Shown: positions 1-11,330, numbered from the stretch's first letter. The stretch: 64,000 bases of DNA from Zhengitettix transpicula (GCA_037074705.1 CM073596.1:59595619-59659618); one strand, 5' to 3'. Translations and numbers: made by a program. Notes: generated by a model not told the origin, from the sequence alone.

Positions 1-14
1 CCTTTTGTTTCCAT

Positions 15-120
15 TTTTGCGATTTTTATACGAGTCTCTCCGTCAAAGCTGTTTACTCGCGTTTCATGTAAACTAATAGATCTCGGAGTGGGACTGCTTG
101 GACCGTGCTATTCATGCTTT
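15..120 (+). repeat. Dispersed repeat, second copy at 37390-37505
   Basis: The segment around GAGTCTCTCCGTCAAA and TTTACTCGCGTTTCATG is repeated with modest divergence near 37410-37505. In both places a subfamily B Rep-A copy follows within a few hundred bases. It may be a host repeat carrying Rep-A, or a longer 5' extension of the subfamily. Confidence 0.5.
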
Positions 121-127
121 TTGATCA

Positions 128-559
128 GCATCCCGAGGCACCTCCGTCTGTTTTCAGAGGTTGCATGTTCCGGGGTCGCAGACCTTGGGCATACGGTAAG
201 AGTTTTCCGCTATTCCCATTGGAATAGTCGACCAGCTGCCTCCTAAACTGGCCAAGGCATGGCGAGGGGTAAGCTGCGACCCCACAGCAAATTCTTCTCC
301 CGCCATCGGAAGGTCGTGGACAAGTACCAAACGCCCGACCTACCTGATGCAGATTTTTCTAGGGTTTGTCCTGCATTACTTTTAGGCGAATTTCCGGGTA
401 GGATCCTTAAACTATACCCCGGGGGCCCTAGTTAACCCTTGGCTACCTTCCTCCACCCTTCCGCATCCCTCCTTTCAAATCCCTTTCCTATGCTATAAGA
501 GGGGAGTTGTCACTATGTGGATTACCCTATACATAGCCTGTCTACACCCAAAAAAAAAA
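128..559 (+). mobile_element. Rep-A retroposon copy, subfamily B
   Basis: Rep-A is a dispersed retroposon found over 20 times here. Landmarks in order: twin hairpins, GAACTAAGGTTCCCAC, CTTGGGCATACGG, CAGCTGCCTCC, CCGACCTACCTGATGCAGG, CCCGGGGGCCCTAG, GTGGATTACCC, A-rich tail. This copy starts at the third of these. It carries the subfamily B tail: GCTATAAGAGGGGAG and a CCCTATACATAGCCTG variant before the A run. Confidence 0.8.
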
Positions 560-797
560 TCCTCGCTTTACTGTAACCTTTGCCGGACTGCCTTTCATAC
601 TAGCGACCAACTAACTCTCGTACAGAACGCAGTTCACAACAAAGGCTCCGGGGACACAGAGTTAACGTCGATTGTCGTTCTTTGGCAACTCGCACCGCTA
701 TCAATCCAATTATATTAAAACAATTAATGGCCTCTTTAATTGGTATTACAATATATTTGCCTGTGTGTGTTAAACAAAAAATTAAACATTTTAATTA

Positions 798-800
<3 letters not shown>

Positions 801-847
<47 letters not shown>
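801..847. repeat. (TA)n microsatellite
   Basis: Uninterrupted TA run of about 47 bases in AT-rich DNA. Confidence 0.95.
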
Positions 848-851
<4 letters not shown>

Positions 852-869
852 TTAAAAATCAGTCACAAA

Positions 870-1060
870 TTAAAACACTTCAATGTCTTTCAAAATTAAA
901 TTTAACAGCCCGAAAAAGTCGCCTTTAATCATCAAAATACCAATTTACAAACAAAAAAAATAGGTTGAAGCTCAAAATTTAAATATTCGAACCATTAAAA
1001 TAAAAATCATAGTAAAAGGAGATGAATTTAAGACGAAAAATCATAAGGGTGTGGGGTTGG
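870..1060 (-). repeat. Dispersed AT-rich repeat, inverted relative to 6480-6780
   Basis: The words TAGGTTGAAGCTCAAAATTT and GATGAATTTAAGACGAAAAA read here are found as reverse complements around 6620-6700. The 6480-6780 locus holds two tandem versions. It is probably a decayed element; no coding content is visible. Confidence 0.6.
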
Positions 1061-1407
1061 GGAGGAAAAAGGCAATATTAATCAAAAATTTCAGACTTAA
1101 CACATCTATATAAATAAATTTTTGACATGAAATAAAATTATTCCCCGTAGTTAAGTTATAAAAATTATAATATGCTGAGTGACGTCACTCCGACCTCTTC
1201 GATTAATATCGAAATTTTAGAATCGCTAGAGTTTGAAAACAACTGACACTAGGTAGTCATTAAGAGTGAGTACGAAAATTATGACAGGATTTGTAGTTCT
1301 TTAATTATATTAAAGTTAATGGTACGAAAATAATTTTTTTTACTAAATAAATAAATAAACATCAACCAATTACAGATCAGAATTTTTTTAAAAAACAAAA
1401 TTAACAA

Positions 1408-1438
1408 CGTTTCATCGCTTAATTTGAGACCTCTTCAG
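1408..1438 (-). ncRNA. Hammerhead-like core in Penelope-type tail
   Basis: On the minus strand: CTGAAGA, a weak helix II (GTCTC with GCGAT), then GAAACGTTGTTAATTTT. Further downstream (towards 1340) lies the family tail with GGTTGATGTTTATTTATT, shared with the copies at 14160, 30719, 30926 and 50336. Helix II has lost pairs, so this one is probably inactive. Confidence 0.5.
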
Positions 1439-2637
1439 GTTCAACTTTAAAACTACAAAAAGAATAAAACAAGTACATTTTTAAGAAACAATTTGGCAGA
1501 TAATAATTTTTTTTTATATACTTATAAAAATCACGTGAATGAGCACTAAAAATTAATATTGATTATTGGGGGGTGCGGGTTTACAATGGGGGCAACATTT
1601 TAGGATTTTGAAAATTGTAACAATGTATAAATTAAAACGTTACAAAAGCAAACCGTCATCATATATATTCAAACTGTTATTATCAATTTTTTTTAATATT
1701 AAAATCATTTCGTTAATTAATCTCGAAAAAAAATTGGTTAGTTTCCTCGTCCAAATAATTTGATAATTTACCCCCAACATAATTTGTTATTATTAATTAA
1801 ATAAATATGCTTAGACAAAAATAAAATAGTAACATTGAATACTACTATTTATATTATGTTTAATGCTCTTCTAACCTATTGTAACCTGCATCTTCCTTAT
1901 TCACTCTTTTAATGATCGTTTAGTTTGTCCTATATATCTGTCGCATTGCAATAAGAGACTATTAGTTTCATATATTACCTTATGATTATCTAAAATTTTC
2001 GATTTTGTCCTTAATATTTATTTTTTACTATGTTTAAATGGTTATGAGCCTTAAAACAAATATTTTTGAAACCATATTTTCCTAACAGTACAATTAATCG
2101 CTGTTTTAAGCACCTGAGTTATAAGGTAAAATTATGAAACTTACATTTTTGTCTGTCAATATAATGGGCATAAATTTGAATGTAAACCTCCTGTTGGCCG
2201 TGTTTTGAACAAGAACCATAACAATATCCTTGGGGGGTGGTGGGTGGGAAGGGGTTTTTACAACGGATTCAGTGTCGCGAGTACAACTTGCAGGCTTCTG
2301 GTTCCCTGAAACACAAGTTGTAAATAGCAGCAGGTAGGACAAAAGCGACGAACAGGCACAATGCAAATACGGAACGTGCGTGCAGTTATGAAATCGGCGA
2401 GATTAAATTAACTTCCGGGCGGAAGAGAGTGCGAGAGGGGGTTGGTGCACAGAGGGACGGAGCTTGCAGAAAACCCTCCCGAGATGTCTCGAGGTGATGT
2501 AGAAAACTGTGACTTGATAATGCCGAAAGTATACTCAAAGAGGAATACAGGAAAATAAAAGGAAAATCTAAGGTCGAAATCAGAAAAATCTCAAGGTTTA
2601 ATTAGATTAATGCTCAAAATTAAATTGAATATTTTAA

Positions 2638-2960
2638 GCTGCCTCCTAAAGTGGTCGAGGCACGGAGAAGGGAATGCTGCGTCCGCACAGCAAACTCCTC
2701 TCCCGCTATCGGAAGGGCGTGGGACAAGTACCCAATGCCCGACCTACCTGATGCAGGTTTTGCTAGGGTTTATCCTGCATTTATTTACGCGAATTGCCGG
2801 GTAGGATCCTTAAACCATTACCCGGGGGGCCCTAGTAACCCTTAGCTACCTTCTTCTACCCTTCAACAACCCCCCTTTCAGATCCCTTCCTATGATATGA
2901 AGGTGGAATTGCCACCATGTGGATTACCCTCATGTAGCCTGTTACCCTAAAAAACATAAA
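2638..2960 (+). mobile_element. Rep-A retroposon copy, 5'-truncated
   Basis: Begins at GCTGCCTCCTAAAGTGG and runs through the GATCC and CCCGGGGGG landmarks to an A-rich tail ending in a short AAATA run. The 5' part is missing, as expected of target-primed insertion. Confidence 0.8.
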
Positions 2961-2988
2961 TAAATAAGACAGATAACCTGATACGGAC

Positions 2989-2989
<1 letters not shown>

Positions 2990-3033
<44 letters not shown>
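2990..3033. repeat. (TA)n microsatellite beside a hammerhead-like core
   Basis: TA run ending in TATTGTAACGACG, directly abutting the minus-strand core at 3042-3071. Confidence 0.95.
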
Positions 3034-3036
<3 letters not shown>

Positions 3037-3041
3037 AACGA

Positions 3042-3071
3042 CGTTTCGTTACCTAATTATATCTACTTCAG
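3042..3071 (-). ncRNA. Decayed hammerhead-like core, inverted relative to its neighbours
   Basis: Minus-strand CTGAAGT ... GGTAACGAAACGTCG. G8/A9 and helix II are damaged. It forms the left, outward-pointing end of the array at 3090-3600. Confidence 0.4.
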
Positions 3072-3166
3072 GTATGTTCCATTTTTTAATAACAATAAAC
3101 TGTGTGAAATTAATAACTTTTAATCGTTTTGTTGTGCTAGGTTATTAAATTAATTTGGAAAAATGC

Positions 3167-3196
3167 CTGAAGACGATACAAATATGTATCGAAACG
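3167..3196 (+). ncRNA. Hammerhead-like ribozyme core, array unit 1
   Basis: CTGAAGA, one extra C, helix II GATAC/GTATC closed by an AAATAT loop, then GAAACG. All conserved core residues (C3 U4 G5 A6 N7 G8 A9; G12 A13 A14) are present, with five perfect pairs in helix II. The following CGCCG replaces the usual CGTCG. Confidence 0.6.
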
Positions 3197-3351
3197 CCGT
3201 TAAAATATAAAATAAAAAATGTCGGTGTAAGGTCATAGGTTTTTTTTTCTTAAATTAAATTAAAAATATTGTAAACTTTAACTGTGTGAATTTAATAACT
3301 TTTTAATCGTTCCTTTATGCTAGTTTATTATTATATTAATTTGGAAAATAC

Positions 3352-3371
3352 CTGAAAAAGGTATCGAAACG
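3352..3371 (+). ncRNA. Decayed hammerhead-like core, array unit 2
   Basis: CTGAAAAAGGTATC followed by GAAACGTCG. Helix II is lost and G8 is A; retained as a positional homologue of the 3167 and 3519 cores. Confidence 0.4.
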
Positions 3372-3518
3372 TCGTTCCAATATAACATAAAAATTGTCGG
3401 TATAAGGTTTATTTTATTAAATTACATTTAAAAAATTATAAACTTTAACTGTGTGAATTTAATAACTTTTTAATCGTTCCTTTATGCTAGTTTATTACTA
3501 TATTAATTTGTAAAATGC

Positions 3519-3538
3519 CTGAAGAAGGTATCGAAACG
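3519..3538 (+). ncRNA. Hammerhead-like core with deleted helix II, array unit 3
   Basis: CTGAAGAAGGTATC then GAAACGTCG. Core residues are kept, but the 5' strand and loop of helix II appear deleted relative to the 3167 unit. Confidence 0.4.
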
Positions 3539-3599
3539 TCGTTCCAATATGAAATAAAAATTGTCGGTATAAGGTCATAAATTGTTTTATTAATTTTTA

Positions 3600-5387
3600 T
3601 AGAAAATTCAGACGTAAGGAAATAAAAATAAGACCCTTAAATCCCACTTTTCTACTCGTTTGTCGACGGCTTCTTCAACGTGGATTCCGGATCAAAAATT
3701 TTTTTTTACTAAGTATAAATAACATTTATCCTTAGTGTCTGTCCTTAGTGTTGTCAGACGCGTGTCACTCACGTTTAACCCCGATTCACTGGTAATTACG
3801 ACTGAGGTCGTTGGCGTCGCCTTCTAATGTCTGTCTGTAACGACGCTATGGAAACGTCACAGATCCATAGACTATATACGAATCTAGACACGGTAATAAA
3901 CACTCTGTGATGCTTGTGTTGTGTGATACGCCCCTTCCCCTCCCCTATTCTGGCTATTTTCCAGATTTTTAAATAAGAAGAAAACCTCGTGACGTTTTTG
4001 GACAGTTACCGGATTACGTAAAATAAAAAATAAATAAATAGTAGGCCGGATTAACCCGAAGACAAGTTACGGGTGTTATTTTTGTCTCCAGTTGAGATGA
4101 CGCATATTGCACTATGTTGAAAAACGTTCTAGAAAACTTGACATTTAGAGCGAAGGACAACAGTTATGAAACAACTCATTAACTGCACTAAAAAGAAGAA
4201 CGTACTACAACAATATTTGTATAGAAACATGAACTTTCTATAGACATAAACAATTATCCACAGTTTTTGTTTCGCCCAAAATGGCGACAGATGAAATATA
4301 ACACACAATCTAGCCCTAACAAGTAAGTGAAATATTTGCATGTCAGTATATATATATTTAAAAATGAAAAGAAGCGGAAAGGACAAACCGTCATTGCACA
4401 CGTAATTAAAAACAAACATTAGGAGAACAAAGTATATGTTGGTGGTTGGCTTTTTAGGAGATTACAGAGGAAGAGAGAGAGAGAGAGAGAGAAAAAAAAC
4501 CAGAAAACACAAGGGAACAGAGGAGGGACGAATACAAAAAAAAGAGAGAGGAACAGTGAATAGCATATGACGCTAAAAGGGGTGATGTTTATCTGTGTGT
4601 TGTGGACATTTACGTTAGTGAAAAAAATAAAAAAGAGTGGTGAAAAGGTGGAGGGAGGGGATGAAAATATATTAGCCTCAACTTGTTTGAGTAGAAAAGG
4701 ACCGGGGGGTTGAGTACTCGTTTTTTTTTTTGGGGGGGGGGGGGGGCGGGAGTGTTTCAAGCAAACACACTGTTGAACTTGGTAACTCTTTGACACACAC
4801 ACACACACACACAGAGAACAACAACAAAAACTGTTCAACTACGACGGAGGGAGATTTTGGAAGGTTAGATTCGGATGTCCACGTTTACAGTGTCAAAACA
4901 AAAAAGGACGGTGTATACTACAGTATAGAGCCAACCTTCTCTCGACTCCCGTCTGTCGGACAATAGATGACGTATATCCCACTATCATGCGGCGGAAAAA
5001 AAATATATACCTCACATTGGCGACCTGTACCGTAATTTACTGTGCACGTTGCAAAAGCCAAACTCCATCCCCACCACCACCACCACAAACAATATAAAGC
5101 TCCCCCCCCACACACACACACACACAGACGTGAAATAGTTATTACGGTAGTTTGTGGTTGTATATATATTTTCGCTATGAAGCTGTGAATGATCACGTCT
5201 TAAACAACTCGCTTGCCATTGTGCCTTGCTGTGGTGGTGTGTTTGTGTGTGTGTGTGTGTGAATCAGCTACAAAAGTACACGCTTTATGGATCTCGCGTG
5301 TAGTTTCTCCTCCGCCATCTTTACTCATAAACTGAACTCTCTTACTAAGTTAACTTCAAAGGGAATTCACATACAACTGGGGTTTTT
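3600..5387. other. Stretch without gene, low-complexity rich
   Basis: Holds GA (4472-4492), CA (about 4794-4813) and GT (5244-5261) runs, a T run followed by a G run near 4721-4746, and purine-rich stretches. These give ORFs of 139 aa and less that are all low-complexity. No gene or element was recognised. Confidence 0.5.
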
Positions 5388-5858
5388 ATTTTTTTAGGGT
5401 AACAGGCTACATGAGGGTAATCCACATAGTGGCAAGTCACCTTTAATAGCATAGGAAGGGATCTGAAAGGGGGGATACGGAAGGGTATAGGAAGGTATCC
5501 AAGGGTTAACTAGGGACCCCCGGGCTATAGTTCAAGGATCCTACCCGGCATTCCCCTAAAAGTAATGCAGGGAAAACCCTAGAAATGCCTGCATCAGGTA
5601 GGTCGGGCATTGGGTACTTAACACACGCCCTTCCGATGGCGGGAGAGGAGTTAGCTGTGGGGTCGCAGCTTTCCCCTCTCCGTGCCTTGACCGGTTTAGG
5701 AGGCAGCTGGCCGACTATTTCAATAGGAATAGCGGACAACTCTTACCGTATGCCCAAGATCTGCGACCCAAGGTGCCTCGGCATGTGGGAATCTTAGTTC
5801 AAAAAACCAGAGAGATGTGAAGGCATCCACAAAGCTAGCCTCCGGCAGAGCTCTCTCC
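5388..5858 (-). mobile_element. Rep-A retroposon copy, nearly complete
   Basis: Starts on the plus strand with a T run and AGGGTAACAGGCTACATGAG (the 3' tail), and extends through all landmarks to the GCATCCACAAAGCTAGCC region. Only the hairpin end is degraded. Confidence 0.85.
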
Positions 5859-5877
5859 TTCGATTGATTAGTGAATC

Positions 5878-6132
5878 CTTTTTTTTTTAGGGTAACAGGC
5901 TACATGAGGGTAATCCACGTTGTGGCAACTATCCTTTAATGGCATAGGAAAGGGATTTGAAAGGGGGGATGCGGAAGGGTAGAGGTAGTTAGCCAAGGGT
6001 TAACTAGGGGTCCCCGGGCTACGGTTTAAGGATCGCCTAAAAGTGATGTAGGGAAAACCCTAGAAAAACCTGTTATAGGTAGGTCGGGCATTTGGTACTT
6101 GTCCCACGCCCTTCCGATGGCGGGAGAGGTTG
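5878..6132 (-). mobile_element. Rep-A retroposon copy, 5'-truncated, tandem to the previous one
   Basis: A T run, then AGGGTAACAGGCTACATGAG through to CCGATGGCGGGAGAGG. It follows the 5388-5858 copy head to tail in the same orientation, separated by about 20 bases. Confidence 0.8.
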
Positions 6133-6479
6133 GTTATGCGGTCATTTAAACAGTAACAGTCTTCAGGTGGCAGAGAGAAAGCTTATAATTATTTAATCAA
6201 CGATAATGAAACAGAATTAAAGCCACGTAAACGTTCTAGCAAATATTTATACATATTTGTGGCACGGATTTCCACGGACATTATTTGGAATTTAGCACGC
6301 GAATTGCCCAAGAATATATGCTACGGGGCAGAGAAAGTAGTTCGAGGTCACCGTGGCAATGAAAAACAAGACAGATTCAATTATGAATAATTTCTGTGAT
6401 TATAGACAATCTTTTTAAATAAATTGTTAACAATAAAAAATCCAGCGAGTTTTATATTTATGGATTCCTAAGACAGTAA

Positions 6480-6780
6480 CCTACAGATTTATCTTTGTAG
6501 TTTTAAATTCATCCCTTTATCTACTATGTTTACTTTAACGTTATTAATATTTAAACTTTGGGCTTCAACCTATAATTTTTTTTTGTAAATTGGTATTTTG
6601 ATTTTTCACCCTTATGATTTTTCGTCTTAAATTCATCGCCTTTACTCCCATTTTTATTTTAATAGTTTAAATATTTAAATTTTGAGCTTCAACCTATTTT
6701 TTGGTTTGTTTGTAAATTAGTATTTTGAGGATTAAAGGCGACTTTTTAGACTATTAAATGCAATAATTGTTTTAAGGACA
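6480..6780 (+). repeat. Two-unit AT-rich repeat
   Basis: TTAAATTCATC...CTTCAACCTAT occurs twice (about 6500-6580 and 6628-6700), followed by ATTAAAGGCGACTTTTTAGA. The latter is the reverse complement of a segment near 911-930. Confidence 0.6.
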
Positions 6781-6922
6781 TTTAAATGTTTTAATTTGTG
6801 ACTTATTTTAAATTTAATGTATATATCATATATATTTTGATACAGTGAGTTACTTTTTCGGCCACACAGCAAGTCAGCGGACTAAGTACCCTGACTATCA
6901 AATTTTTGTAAAAAGTCTATAC

Positions 6923-6951
6923 CTGAAAATGTCGCGAATAGCGACGAAACG
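6923..6951 (+). ncRNA. Hammerhead-like core with perfect helix II
   Basis: CTGAAAA, extra T, helix II GTCGC/GCGAC around a GAATA loop, then GAAACGTTG. G8 is replaced by A, which should abolish cleavage, but the five-pair helix is fully intact. Confidence 0.5.
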
Positions 6952-7275
6952 TTGTATAATTTCTGACGTTGAACGGGAGTGTTTTTTTTATTTATAAATT
7001 TCATCTTAAAAGGTCAGAATATATAGTTATAATTGCTGAAACCTCAGGTGTTTAAACGATCTGTCAGTTATTACAGTGACTAATTCAGTCGTTAAGTGAA
7101 CTTATACGTTACTGTTACACTTACCAATTTGAATGGTAACACATACAAATTAATTATATAGAGAAGTGGATACTGTATTAAATTTTTGTATCATAAATAT
7201 TTAATATTATTCCTATATTATGATGTGGCCACTAAAATATATTTATTTTTCGTCCTGTTAATATTGGTCTTTGAG

Positions 7276-7540
7276 TAAACTCCTCTCCCGTTATCGGAAG
7301 GGCGTGGGACAAGTACCCAATGCCCGACCTACCAGATGCAGGTTTTTCTAGGGTTTTCCCTGCATTTCTATAGGCGAATGCCGGGTAGGATCCTTAAACC
7401 ATAGCCCGGGGGCCCTAGTTAACCCTTGGCTACCTTCCTCTACCCTTCCGCATCCCCCCTTTCAAATCCCTTCCTATGTTATTAAAGGGGAGTTGCCCAA
7501 TGTGGATCACCCTCATGTAGCCTGTTGCCCTAAAAAAAAT
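7276..7540 (+). mobile_element. Rep-A retroposon copy, 5'-truncated
   Basis: Starts at AAACTCCTCTCCCGTTATCG and ends in GTAGCCTGTTGCCC plus an A run. Confidence 0.8.
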
Positions 7541-8681
7541 GTTTCCAATACAGTGACTTTAGTGTTAATCTTCTTAACTAAATTAATCGCCTTAAGAGAC
7601 CAGTCAATCAAGGTTACAAAATGTTCCGTGAATGTGTGTGTTTGAGAGGTTTATGTTCGTACACCACCTGGACCACTGTATCATGGCGACTGCTTTTCTT
7701 ATCGCGGTCGCCCGATCTGGGAAAAAGAAAAAATAATGTTTACGGGAGACTATTAAGGTATGTTCGTCGTTTTGACACCGGTTAAAAATAAAGTGTATCT
7801 CCGACGGTGCTTTGGACGCGAGGCGGGCAGTAATAACCATAACCAGACACACACACACACACAGAGACACGAAGGGAACAGTAACGACCGTCACGGAGGT
7901 TTGTTTAATTCACCTCTTTGTGGGGCGAGAGGAGTAGGAGAGGGGAGGGGGGAGGGACTCTGCTGAAACTTACGTTTAGTGCCAATATAGTCCGTTATTG
8001 CAAAACCGAAACAACAAGCTACAATGGCGGCGGCGGGGAAGGCCGGTTATTGCGGAATTATGAGTCTGGCGTCGTAAAAGCCATCCCGACGGGGGAGTTC
8101 TTGGATGCTACGGTAATTAGGGATAAATATTAGTAATGCGACGCACCTGGGAACACCGTTGCAAGTCCCCCGGATAATACGAGAAAATATTTTATTTTTT
8201 GTCTCGTGGTCCTCCATCGTACGACACGGATTCCGCTCGCAAATTGGAGGGTGGGGAAGGAGGAAAGGGGGGAAGAAAAAATGCATCAAGAACGCTTTTC
8301 TTTTCCACGTAAAATATATTTAATATTGGCTCAACTGCGGAATAATCTGGGACACAAGGACTTGTGCTACGAAGTTTGGTAGAGACCTCGATTAACAGTA
8401 AGGAACCGGACACAATCACTGTCGGATAATCCAGAAAGAGGGTTAAGTAGGGTAGGGGAAACTCTTGTCACTGTAAAATAATTTTTTCCCCATTTTTCTT
8501 AATATTTTATTTTTGAAAATTAGTATCGCTCTAAAATCATTATAAATTATAAAGTGATTCCTGTTTAATAGAAAGTCTAGTTCCTTCAATCAATTTTTCG
8601 AATGCTAGACAATTTATACTGACGGTTAATCGATGCTCTGCTCTACTCGCTCCGCTTCAAGTGTTTCTTACATTAATTGTT

Positions 8682-8727
<46 letters not shown>

Positions 8728-8885
8728 TTCTTTGATTTAGCTTCTCTTTGGCTCTTTATAGACCTTTTAACATTATTTATCTCGTGTGATATATCTAAAT
8801 AGTAAATATATTATCAATTAAAAAACCTTTATTGGTCCTCAAATAATATAAAACAGGAGATTTTGGCTTTTTTATATCTTTAGGT
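7541..8885. other. Stretch without gene
   Basis: CA run at about 7848-7863, GGGGA-rich tract near 7938-7960, TA microsatellite at 8686-8723. Short ORFs overlap on both strands and look random. Confidence 0.5.
8686..8723. repeat. (TA)n microsatellite
   Basis: TA run of about 38 bases. Confidence 0.95.
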
Positions 8886-9030
8886 TCTTCTTAGCACCTG
8901 ATGAAAGGGATCAAGGATCCCAGAAACATTGTATGGTATTTATATTACCCTCTTTTTTTGTCTGAATTGGCTATCTTTCTTATTCCTTATTTTCAATCAG
9001 ACGTAAAATTTTAATTTTGAAAAACTAACA
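8880..9030 (+). mobile_element. Penelope-type 3' tail fragment
   Basis: Carries GGTTCTTCTTAGCAC, the hammerhead-like core (8898-8928), GTATGGTATTTATATTA, TGTCTGAATTGGCTATCTTT and CAATCAGACGTAAA. The same string of blocks occurs at 24050-24200, 61850-61990 and, inverted, at 39150-39330, 59740-59850 and 60380-60530. The 61850 copy lies downstream of a GIY-YIG endonuclease remnant, which is why the family is assigned to Penelope-like elements. Confidence 0.6.
8898..8928 (+). ncRNA. Hammerhead-like ribozyme core, best of its family
   Basis: CTGATGA, AA, helix II GGGATC/GATCCC around an AAG loop, A, then GAAACA. All core residues are present and helix II has six perfect pairs. Extra unpaired bases flank helix II. 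The preceding CAC could pair with GTG after the presumed cleavage site, as in sister copies (GTT then GTGTGG). Confidence 0.55.
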
Positions 9031-10617
9031 AGACACCACTACCCCCCAGAATGACGTGTTGGCCGCTGTCTCACCGCGTCTCGGTTATTATTTTTATATA
9101 AAAACATTTATAGGAGTAACACATAATTTTAATTGTATTTAGTACCAACAAATACTCCTTTATTCAGTTTATGTATTTTTGTAGACAATTGTAAGTGATA
9201 AGGGAGGGGGGGTTGGTTGGTTTAATGAGCTGTGGTAAATGTTAGCAGTCTTGTGGATCACTCCCGCTGGATACAAGTTCAAAGTCTGCGGCCCAAAGTG
9301 TCGTCTTTCTCTCTGTTATCCGAAGCCTGCATCTGTTTAGAGGACCCTAGACAACCACCATCACTGCAATAACATGCGCCTCTCAAATTCGAGATTAGAG
9401 CAGAGATTAGCTCTCAACGCGTCGGCTAATGAGTTTATCCACCGTTAATATGGCTTGTGTATTAACCGCGGTACACACTGACTCTATGGTCCTGTGCCTG
9501 GTGGAATCAAGTTAGCGGTACCAGCGTGATTATGCGGCGGACTGTTTCGCAGTACACCCCCACCCCCCCCCCTCTCCTCTACCCTCTGCCATCTCTGTGA
9601 TTGCCCTATCTACCATGCATGGCACCTCTATCAACAGAACAATACACAACCCCCGTAGAGGCAAACTTCAATAACAACGACTACGGAAAACAACAAGTCT
9701 CCATTGTGGATCGTGCTGGCGTGAATGTTTTTTCAATTAAACATCCTTTTCGATTTACGTTCATCATTGTAACACTGACCAAGACATATTTTTTGGTCAA
9801 CTTAGACGAGTATAAAATTAATTTAAAAATAATTTAATTATTATTTCTACCGGGGTTTTCAGGGTTTAATTTTTCGGAAAATATTCAGGTTAAGACAATT
9901 AATACTGTAAGCGGAACTCTCAACAAGGGTGAAAGAACACCGAAGAAAACAAAATGCTCCGGCTGTTAATAAGACAACCCTCTCATCAGGACCCAATGGG
10001 CAGGTAACAACGATGCAATTGGCAATTGACCCACCATAATTCGTGGAATACGGAGATCCTCAGCGACTCTGATCCAGCCATCACTCCATGTCGATGGCGG
10101 CACCTCTGGTGAGAATCGAATAAACCACTACTTAACGCCAAATACCGAAGAGCTAATTCTCCTTTATATAATAAATACTTCATTGTATCTTTGTACCACT
10201 CAAATGTTTAGTTTTACTCAATTACATACAAAGCTAGAGTCGCTGTGAGATCAACAGCCTTGGTTGCCCCTGGCAGCCCAGCAACACAGCAACACAATAA
10301 ACTATTTTTTTTTATTCTCAGTAAAATATTATCTGTGGCAACTGAATGTTATTAGCTGATTACCACACAAACTGAAACCAAAAATAAATTAAAATTGACT
10401 TCATTACAATACAATACCCGTCGAGGATTTTTTTTTATTGGCTCGGGTTATTCCCCGCGTATAATTCGTCACTCCGAGGCACATATATAATTTGTTTAGA
10501 TCAGGGGGTCAACACCCTCGCTCATAGAAAGCAAGAAGGGCTTCTTCATGGCTATTACACAACTCATCTGTTCATTTTTTGTCTGATACCTCTTAGGGCA
10601 CACTCAAGAAAAAATTG
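9031..10617. other. Stretch without gene
   Basis: C-rich tract at 9556-9571 and several short ORFs (at most 78 aa) without recognisable similarity. No repeat family seen elsewhere in the window was found here. Confidence 0.45.
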
Positions 10618-10960
10618 GATTAGTCGGCCAGCTGCCTCCTAAACTGGCAAGGCACGGAGAAGGGAATACTGCGTCCCCACAGCAAACTCCTCTCCCGCTA
10701 TCGGAAGGGCGTGGGACAAGTACCCAATGCCCGACCTACCTGATGCAGGTTTTTCTATGGTTTTCCCTGCATTACTTTTAGGCGAATGCCGGGTAGGATC
10801 CTTAAACTATAGCCCGGGGGCCCTAGTTAACCCTTGGCTACCTTCTTCTACCCTACCTCATCCCCCCTTTCAAATCCCTTCCTATGCTATTAAAGGGGAG
10901 TTGCCACCATGTGGATTACCCTCATGTAGCCTGTTGCCCAAAAAAAACCAAAAAAAAACC
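10618..10960 (+). mobile_element. Rep-A retroposon copy, 5'-truncated, with interrupted A tail
   Basis: Starts TTAGTCGGCCAGCTGCCTCC and ends GTAGCCTGTTGCCC, A8, CC, A8, CC. The foldback element at 10961 begins immediately after the tail. Confidence 0.85.
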
Positions 10961-11330
10961 GGGTACAACGTTTGTACCTTGAGGAACTTCTCAAGTACAA
11001 CGACAAGAATCCCGGGAAACAGCGTTGTGTTGGTATATACTGCTGTCCAAAGATGGTAGAGGGCAGGACCGTACACGTTGCTCAAAGAGTCAGTGTCACT
11101 TTGAATATTCTAGCTATATATAGCTGTCCAAAGATGATAGGAGCCAAGACCGTAGACGTTGCTCAAAGAGTGTGTCGCTTTGAATATTATTCTTAATATT
11201 CTACGATCGTTTGTTACCCCCTTGACTCCTTCTATCATCTTTGGACAGTTATATATACCAGCACACCGCAGTTTCCCGGGATTCTTGTTCGTGTACTTGA
11301 GAAGGTCCTCAAGGTACAAACGTTGTACCC
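10961..11330. mobile_element. Foldback / MITE-like element with long inverted ends
   Basis: The left end GGGTACAACGTTTGTACCTT is mirrored by AAGGTACAAACGTTGTACCC at the right end. Similarity continues inward for about 90 bases on each side (AATCCCGGGAAAC with GTTTCCCGGGATT). Inside, a block with GCTGTCCAAAGATG and GTTGCTCAAAGAGT is present twice (about 11040 and 11128). No transposase is visible, so it would be non-autonomous. Confidence 0.75.

Larger units (their letters stand above)
560..2637. other. AT-rich stretch without gene
   Basis: It contains a TA microsatellite (801-847), a 870-1060 segment that recurs inverted at 6540-6780, and one minus-strand hammerhead-like tail (about 1340-1440). 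ORFs here are short and low in complexity. Confidence 0.6.
3090..3600 (+). repeat. Tandem array, three units of about 170-185 bp, each with a hammerhead-like core
   Basis: Units share AACTGTGTGAAATTAATAAC, a TTTATGCTAG block, TTAATTTGGAAAA, the core and then GTCGTTCCAATATAA ... TTGTCGGTATAAGG. Core spacings are 185 and 167 bases. The segment TTCCAATATAA after the core can pair with TTATATTAATTTGGAA before the core, as expected of helix I closing a monomer. Confidence 0.7.
6133..7275. other. AT-rich stretch without gene
   Basis: Contains the 6480-6780 two-unit repeat and the hammerhead-like core at 6923. Otherwise nothing recognisable. Confidence 0.5.

Noticed and set aside
1177..1190. CRE-like palindrome GAGTGACGTCACTC (also TGACGTCA at 12415 and 52133)
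   Set aside because: Eight-base sites are expected by chance in 64 kb and have no promoter context.
4419..4838. 139-codon minus-strand ORF
   Set aside because: Made of GA/CA microsatellite and homopolymer translation.
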